17,255 nt of DNA, from assembly GCA_947629125.1 (NCBI GenBank), contig CANRCO010000015.1, positions 1-17,255 of the forward strand, read 5' to 3'. Positions 12,936-17,255 of this stretch are shown piece by piece. Positions within the stretch are counted from its first letter, which is position 1. Every line of letters starts with the position of its first letter. The stretch is from an uncultured Bacilli bacterium. GTDB lineage: Bacteria; Bacillota_I; Bacilli_A; RF39; UBA660. The translations under genes were made by a program, and so were the position numbers. Below the pieces are notes generated by a model that searched no databases, was not told where the DNA came from, and saw nothing but the letters and a program-made list of their open reading frames with translations.

Positions 12936-14543
12936 ATGATAGTAAGTAATTTAAATAAACAAATGGGTAATAAAGAAGTTTTAAAAAACGTATCTTTTAC
13001 TATCGACAGTAATGATAAAATTGGTTTAGTCGGTGTAAATGGAGCTGGTAAGTCTACTTTATTAAAAATTTTATCTAATGAATTAAATCAAGATAATGGA
13101 AAAATTAAGTTAATTGATGAAACAATTACTTATTTAAAACAAGAAATTCCATTTATTTATAATGATTTGAGTATCGTAGATTATATTAAACAAGAGCTAA
13201 AGATAAACAAAATAGAAACAAGATTACATGAGCTTGAAAATAATTTAAATGAAGATGTAATGGAAGAGTATGGCAACCTTTTAAATCAATATTTAGCATT
13301 AGATGGGTATTCATTTGAAGATAATTTAAAATCTACTTTATTAGGACTTAATTTTAAAGAAAATATTAATAATAAAATCGGAACTTTATCGGGAGGAGAA
13401 AAAATAAAAGTATTGCTTGCTATTGTTTTATTACAAAATGCTGATATTTTACTTTTAGATGAACCTACTAACAATTTAGATATTGAAGCAATTGAATTTC
13501 TAGAAAAAAAATTAAAAACAGCAAACAAAAAAATGATAATTGTTTCACACGATGAAGTATTTTTAAATAATATTGTAAATAAAATTTATGAATTAGAGCA
13601 AGGTAAAATTAATTTATATAATTTATCTTATCAAGAATATTTAAAACAAAAGGAATTAGAATATAAAGAATTAAGAGAAAATTATTTAAAAGCTCAAGAA
13701 CAAAAAGATAAATTAAAACATCAAGTTCAAAAGGCTAAAGAGTGGGCCAATAAAGGAATAAATAAAAAAGCTCATAATGATAATGATAAATTAGCAAATA
13801 ATTATGCTAAAGAAAAAACCAATACTTCTAATATTTCCAAATTAACAAAAGAATTGGCTAATTTAGAAATACCTGATTTTGAAGAAAAGAAACCAATAAA
13901 TATCTTTTTTAATCTTGACGAAGTTAAAGGAAATAAGGACATATTATTAAATAACTTAGTATGCGGTTATGATTCTTTTAAAACTCCGGAAATAAACTTG
14001 TTAATTCCTTATGGAATTAGATTAAACATAACAGGAGGCAATGGTACTGGTAAGACCACACTAATTAAAACTATTTTAGGTGAACTCACACCAATTAATG
14101 GAAGTATCAATATTGGCAGTAGAGTAAATATTGGTTATATATCACAAAATACTTTAGATAATAATATAAATGAAAATATATATACTTATTTAACTAAAAA
14201 TTTAGAAAGTATTGATACAGCTAAAATATTTACATTATTAGATAAATTTAATATAGAATATGCTGATAAATTTAAATCTTATTTATCATTATCTCCAGGA
14301 GAACGTACAAGAGTTAACTTGGCTAAATTAGCTATAAATAATATTAATGTGCTAATTTTAGATGAAGTAACAAATCATCTGGATAAAGAAGCCCTTGAAT
14401 TAATATATGAATTAGTTAGCGATTATTCGGGAACAATTATAAGTATTTCGCATAATCGAAAATATAATGAGTATTTAAATGCTGATATAGATTTAGATAT
14501 AGAAACAGGAAAAATATATCAAAAAAAGATTATTAAAAAATAA
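12936..14543 (+). CDS. ABC-F family ATPase (ribosome-associated; resistance or translation factor)
   Basis: This 535-residue soluble protein has two ATPase domains and no membrane helix, so it is ABC-F and not a transporter. Domain 1: GVNGAGKST (33-41), LSGGE (151-155), LLLDEPTNNLD (D175, E176), IVSHDE. A charged coiled-coil linker (about residues 230-310, with KAKEWANKGINKKAHNDNDK) is the part that reaches the ribosomal P/E site. Domain 2: GGNGTGKTT (367-375), a deviant signature LSPGE (452-456), and LILDEVTNHLD with Val for the usual Pro. No EttA-type arm insertion is obvious, so it is nearer the Lsa/Vga/VmlR side of the family, but I cannot tell antibiotic protection from a housekeeping role. 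Ribosome site GAGGTG lies 7 nt before the ATG. The 80-nt gap upstream has a 6-bp hairpin without a T-run and no clear promoter. Confidence 0.93.
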   Translation: MIVSNLNKQMGNKEVLKNVSFTIDSNDKIGLVGVNGAGKSTLLKILSNELNQDNGKIKLIDETITYLKQEIPFIYNDLSIVDYIKQELKINKIETRLHELENNLNEDVMEEYGNLLNQYLALDGYSFEDNLKSTLLGLNFKENINNKIGTLSGGEKIKVLLAIVLLQNADILLLDEPTNNLDIEAIEFLEKKLKTANKKMIIVSHDEVFLNNIVNKIYELEQGKINLYNLSYQEYLKQKELEYKELRENYLKAQEQKDKLKHQVQKAKEWANKGINKKAHNDNDKLANNYAKEKTNTSNISKLTKELANLEIPDFEEKKPINIFFNLDEVKGNKDILLNNLVCGYDSFKTPEINLLIPYGIRLNITGGNGTGKTTLIKTILGELTPINGSINIGSRVNIGYISQNTLDNNINENIYTYLTKNLESIDTAKIFTLLDKFNIEYADKFKSYLSLSPGERTRVNLAKLAINNINVLILDEVTNHLDKEALELIYELVSDYSGTIISISHNRKYNEYLNADIDLDIETGKIYQKKIIKK

Positions 14544-14552
14544 TTACAATAT

Positions 14553-14583
14553 AAAAGAACATCACAAATTTTGATGTTCTTTT
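14553..14583. terminator. Bidirectional terminator between the convergent ABC-F gene and def
   Basis: AAAAGAACATC (14553-14563) pairs perfectly with GATGTTCTTTT (14573-14583), an 11-bp stem with a 9-nt loop. It ends in T-runs on both strands and overlaps the last bases of the def stop codon. Confidence 0.85.
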
Positions 14584-15133
14584 AAATTTCTCTCATTTTA
14601 TTCATATTTTTATATGGATTTTTTTTATCTATTTTATCGACAAATAAAATTCCATCTAAATGGTCCATTTCATGTTGAAAAGCTACTGATAATTCTTCTC
14701 GAACGCGAATTGTATATTTATTACCATCAATATCATAGGCTTCTACATTCATTCTGGCATATCGAGGAACTATTCCTTCTACTTCTCGATTAACACTTAA
14801 ACAACCTTCGCCTTCACCTACGAAAACTAATTCTTCACTATGACTAATGACTTTAGGATTAATTACAACATATTTTTTAAATTTTTCTTTTTCTGTTTCT
14901 TCAACAATAACAAATATTCTTTTAGGTATTCCTAATTGTATGCAAGCCATACCCCAACCAGCCCGAAGATTATATTTTTTGTTGTATTCTTCTATTTGGC
15001 TCATTTCTAAATAAGTTAACATATCATTAATAGTATCTTTATCTTCCTTACTTAAAGGAAAAGTAACTTCTTTACTAGTTAAACGTAATCTTTTATCAAC
15101 TTCATCTAAAATAGTTAAATTAGGTAATTTCAC
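14582..15133 (-). CDS. def: Peptide deformylase
   Basis: Def removes the formyl group from the initiator methionine of nascent proteins using a bound metal (usually iron). The 183 residues are the length of the type II enzyme of low-GC Gram-positives. Motif I is GWGMACIQ (59-66; canonical GxGLAAxQ), motif II EGCLS (109-113, metal ligand C111) and motif III QHEMDH (153-158, ligands H154 and H158, catalytic E155). These are the same residue numbers as in S. aureus Def. The start is GTG at 15133-15131 with AAGGAGG 7 nt upstream; no better ATG is available. It is transcribed towards the ABC-F gene and away from the 15284 gene. Confidence 0.96.
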   Translation of the reverse strand: MKLPNLTILDEVDKRLRLTSKEVTFPLSKEDKDTINDMLTYLEMSQIEEYNKKYNLRAGWGMACIQLGIPKRIFVIVEETEKEKFKKYVVINPKVISHSEELVFVGEGEGCLSVNREVEGIVPRYARMNVEAYDIDGNKYTIRVREELSVAFQHEMDHLDGILFVDKIDKKNPYKNMNKMREI

Positions 15134-15159
15134 GTAAATACCTCCTTAAAACTTTTATT

Positions 15160-15219
15160 ATTATACCAAAATTTTCAAAAAAAATAAAGATTTTACATAC
15201 TTTAGCAACAAAATGTCAA
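15160..15219 (-). promoter_or_regulatory. Candidate def promoters (two alternatives)
   Basis: Reading the minus strand, TTGACA (15219-15214, 6/6) is followed after 18 nt by TAAAAT (15195-15190, 5/6). Nearer the gene lies a perfect extended -10 TGGTATAAT (15168-15160) without a good -35. Either or both could drive def. Confidence 0.55.
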
Positions 15220-15254
15220 TATCTAAAATAATGTATTAAAAATATTACTTTTTA

Positions 15255-15263
15255 TGATACAAT
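15255..15263 (+). promoter_or_regulatory. Extended -10 promoter for the 15284-17171 genes
   Basis: TGATACAAT (TACAAT 15258-15263, 5/6, with TG) and no clear -35. The predicted start, around 15270, leaves a very short leader containing AGGTGA (15272-15277), 6 nt before the ATG. It is divergent from the def promoters. Confidence 0.5.
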
Positions 15264-15283
15264 AAAGGAGTAGGTGAAGAAAA

Positions 15284-15859
15284 ATGTCAAATTTATTTAA
15301 TATCTTTAAAGGATTTATTACTTCTTTAACAATGATGGATATTTTATTTTTATTAGCAATGTTTGCATTAATAATTTTAATGATTGTCCTAATATATTAT
15401 ATTAAAATTAATCAAGATATACCGGAAGAAAAAGAAGAAACACCTATTACGAAAGAACCTACAGCTATAGAAAAACAAGAAGACACAATTATAAGTAGTA
15501 TGCAAAATGATTATGATGATGAAGAAGGTGAACTTCTAGATTTAGAAGCTTTAACTAAACAAATAAAAGAAAAGCAATTAAGTACTACTGAATATGATAA
15601 ATATGAACAAGAACAAGAACAAAAAGCTATAATTAGTTATGATGAACTATTAGAACGAGCAAATAAAAATGTTGTTAAGTATTTAAATGATAAAGATACT
15701 GACCAAATGGTTAAAAAGATAGATATTGACCACATAAATAATATAGAATTAAATTCAAGTAATAATAAACCTACTAATTCAATAGCTTTAGTAAGTTATG
15801 AACAAGAAGAAGCTTTTTTAGCGGCTTTAAAAAAATTACAAAATCAATTATTAAATTAA
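15284..15859 (+). CDS. Unrecognised membrane-anchored acidic protein
   Basis: I do not recognise this 191-residue protein. One strong hydrophobic segment (about residues 18-42) follows a short N-terminal stretch without a cleavage motif. The rest is hydrophilic: an acidic, Pro/Glu/Thr-containing linker (about 46-90, with NDYDDEEGELLDLEA), then Glu/Gln/Lys-rich helical segments with coiled-coil character, and a closing helix with EQEEAFLAALKKLQNQLL. This suggests a bitopic anchor with a long helical tail, probably cytoplasmic, of the sort seen in division or envelope scaffold proteins; that is only a shape argument. A small terminator separates it from mtaB, so the two may be partly coupled. 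Confidence 0.85.
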   Translation: MSNLFNIFKGFITSLTMMDILFLLAMFALIILMIVLIYYIKINQDIPEEKEETPITKEPTAIEKQEDTIISSMQNDYDDEEGELLDLEALTKQIKEKQLSTTEYDKYEQEQEQKAIISYDELLERANKNVVKYLNDKDTDQMVKKIDIDHINNIELNSSNNKPTNSIALVSYEQEEAFLAALKKLQNQLLN

Positions 15860-15877
15860 AGACATAAGTCTTTTTTT
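15858..15877 (+). terminator. Small Rho-independent terminator between the 15284 gene and mtaB
   Basis: AAAGAC/GTCTTT with a 4-nt ATAA loop, followed by TTTT. The stem is short and starts within the stop codon, so termination is probably partial. No separate mtaB promoter is visible in the 34-nt gap. Confidence 0.6.
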
Positions 15878-15893
15878 GCTTGGGGGAATTTAG

Positions 15894-17171
15894 ATGAAAT
15901 TTCATATTTTAACTTTAGGATGCAAAGTAAACTTTTACGAAAGTGATGTAATGAGCGAGTTATTAATCAGTTCAAATTATAAATTAGTTGCTGATTATAA
16001 ATTAGCTGATATAGTTATAATAAATACTTGTAGTGTTACTAATGTTGCTGACAATAAATCTAAAAAATTAGTTAGAAGAATTAAAAGAGAAAATCCACAT
16101 TGTATATTAATTGTGTGTGGTTGTAGTTCGCAAAATAAACAAACAGAATATCAAAGTATGGGAATTGATATTTTGCTTGGTAATAAAGATAAAAGCAATA
16201 TTGTGAATTTAATAAAAGAGTATCAATCAAATCGAACTAACTATACTAAATTTTATAATGAACGAAATTTACCATTTGAAGATATGTTGCTTAATAACTA
16301 TAGTACACATACTCGAGCTTTTATTAAAATACAAGATGGTTGTAATAATTTTTGTTCTTATTGTATAATTCCATATGTTCGTGGTAATATTCGTAGCAAA
16401 AATTTTGATAAAGCTGTAAATGAAATAAAATCTTTAGTTGATAATAATTATCAAGAAATAGTTTTAACTGGTATTCATACAGGTAGTTATAAAGATAATA
16501 ATCATGATTTAGTAGATTTAATTAACGAAATAAGTAAAATTCCTAATTTAAAAAGAATTCGTTTATCAAGCATCGAAATAACTGAATTAAATGAAAAATT
16601 TATGGATTTATTAAAAAATAATTCAAAACTTTGTAATCATCTTCATATTCCTCTTCAAGCTGGTAGCAATGAAATACTAAAAAAAATGAATCGTAAATAT
16701 GATTTAAATAAATATAGTGAAATAATTAAAGAAATTCGCAGTATTAGACCTGATATAAATATAACAACAGATGTTATAGTAGGGCATCCTTATGAAACAG
16801 AAAAATTATTTAATGAAACTTTAGATTTTTGTCAAAAAATAAAATTTGGTAAGATTCATGTTTTTCCTTATTCAATTAGAGAAGGAACAGCAGCTAGTAT
16901 AATGCCACAACAAGTAGATAATAAAACCAAAAAAGAACGTGCTAGAAAACTAATTGCTTTATCTAATGATTTAGAATTTGAATATAATCAAAAATTTATA
17001 AATCAAGAAGTTGAAGTCTTAATTGAAGAACAAGAAGATAATGTATATATTGGTCATACATCTAATTATTTAAAAGTAAAAATTTTAAAAGATAATCTCA
17101 AGTTAAATGAATTTTATTTAGTTAAAGTTACTAATATTCACAATGATTATGTTGATGGAACAATTTTATAA
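15894..17171 (+). CDS. mtaB: tRNA (N6-threonylcarbamoyladenosine-37 C2) methylthiotransferase MtaB
   Basis: MtaB is a radical-SAM enzyme with two 4Fe-4S clusters that turns t6A37 into ms2t6A37 in ANN-decoding tRNAs. The 425 residues show the three domains. The N-terminal UPF0004 domain has C10 (LGCKVN), C46 (NTCSVT) and C77 (CGCSSQ). The radical-SAM core has CNNFCSYC (C150, C154, C157) and HIPLQAGSNEILKKMNRKY. The C-terminal TRAM domain covers about the last 60 residues. LGCKVN and the length fit MtaB rather than MiaB or RimO. One oddity: the usual DVIVGFPGE reads DVIVGHPYE, a change in a normally strict motif. The ribosome site is an unusual GGGGGA (15882-15887), 6 nt before the ATG. Confidence 0.95.
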   Translation: MKFHILTLGCKVNFYESDVMSELLISSNYKLVADYKLADIVIINTCSVTNVADNKSKKLVRRIKRENPHCILIVCGCSSQNKQTEYQSMGIDILLGNKDKSNIVNLIKEYQSNRTNYTKFYNERNLPFEDMLLNNYSTHTRAFIKIQDGCNNFCSYCIIPYVRGNIRSKNFDKAVNEIKSLVDNNYQEIVLTGIHTGSYKDNNHDLVDLINEISKIPNLKRIRLSSIEITELNEKFMDLLKNNSKLCNHLHIPLQAGSNEILKKMNRKYDLNKYSEIIKEIRSIRPDINITTDVIVGHPYETEKLFNETLDFCQKIKFGKIHVFPYSIREGTAASIMPQQVDNKTKKERARKLIALSNDLEFEYNQKFINQEVEVLIEEQEDNVYIGHTSNYLKVKILKDNLKLNEFYLVKVTNIHNDYVDGTIL

Positions 17172-17187
17172 ATTTACTATGTCAAAT

Positions 17188-17229
17188 TTTTTTGAAAATG
17201 TCAGTAGATAATTTTTTGAAAATGTCAGT
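17188..17229 (+). repeat. Two direct repeats at the right window edge
   Basis: TTTTTTGAAAATGTCAGT occurs identically at 17188-17205 and 17212-17229 (period 24). A partial third ATGTCA occurs at 17179-17184, right after mtaB. Repeated subterminal motifs of this kind are found at the ends of some insertion sequences (for example the IS21 family), but no transposase lies inside the window. The remaining bases to 17255 show nothing else I can name. Confidence 0.7.
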
Positions 17230-17255
17230 GAAAGTGTAATATAAATATCAAACAA

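Noticed and set aside
17188..17229. CRISPR array
   Set aside because: Only two full copies, with a 6-nt gap between them, much shorter than CRISPR spacers.

Overview
The window is about 17 kb of very AT-rich chromosome using the standard bacterial code (TGG for Trp; TAA, TAG and TGA as stops). Consensus-like TATAAT boxes, strong AGGAGG-type ribosome sites, a T-box riboswitch, a S. aureus-like peptide deformylase, and spoIVA next to the HU gene (as in Bacillus) all point to a low-GC Firmicute of the Bacilli type, possibly an uncultured gut lineage related to the Mollicutes. A canonical-length SpoIVA says the lineage has, or recently had, endospore formation. No phage or conjugative genes are visible. 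The only hint of a mobile element is a repeat at the extreme right edge.

Layout, left to right. (1) 1-816 is the 3' end of gatB (tRNA amidotransferase), closed by a terminator. (2) 839-1027 looks like a free-standing promoter, structured RNA and terminator unit, previously unnamed as far as I can tell. (3) 1073-3976 is dnaE, with a PHP domain stripped of its metal ligands. (4) 3984-4329 is a compact two-strand module: a 28-codon hydrophobic peptide gene on the minus strand with its own Shine-Dalgarno, nested in a 235-bp imperfect inverted repeat and opposed by a strong plus-strand promoter. It has the layout of a type I toxin-antitoxin locus. (5) 4332-5997 is a secreted or anchored surface-protein gene whose start codon is separated from its 532-codon reading frame by a run of nine G. 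As printed it is out of frame by one base, and eight G would restore it: a contingency (phase-variable) locus. (6) 6102-7977 holds spoIVA and hbs (HU). (7) 8060-9142 is an unrecognised three-helix membrane protein with an OB-like extracytoplasmic part. (8) 9188-12855 is a threonine T-box operon: an MBL-fold hydrolase, a threonyl-tRNA synthetase without the TGS domain, and a protein with HipA-kinase-like motifs. (9) 12936-14543 is an ABC-F ATPase. (10) 14582-15133 (minus) is def, divergent from (11) 15284-17171, a small membrane-anchored acidic protein and mtaB. (12) 17179-17255 carries direct repeats cut by the window edge.

Most genes serve protein synthesis: GatB and ThrRS supply charged tRNAs, MtaB modifies position 37 of ANN-decoding tRNAs (which include tRNA-Thr), ABC-F acts on the ribosome, and Def matures nascent chains. 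The parts worth a second look are the toxin-like module with its inverted repeat, the poly-G switch immediately downstream of it, the orphan RNA before dnaE, and the kinase-like gene tied to thrS.
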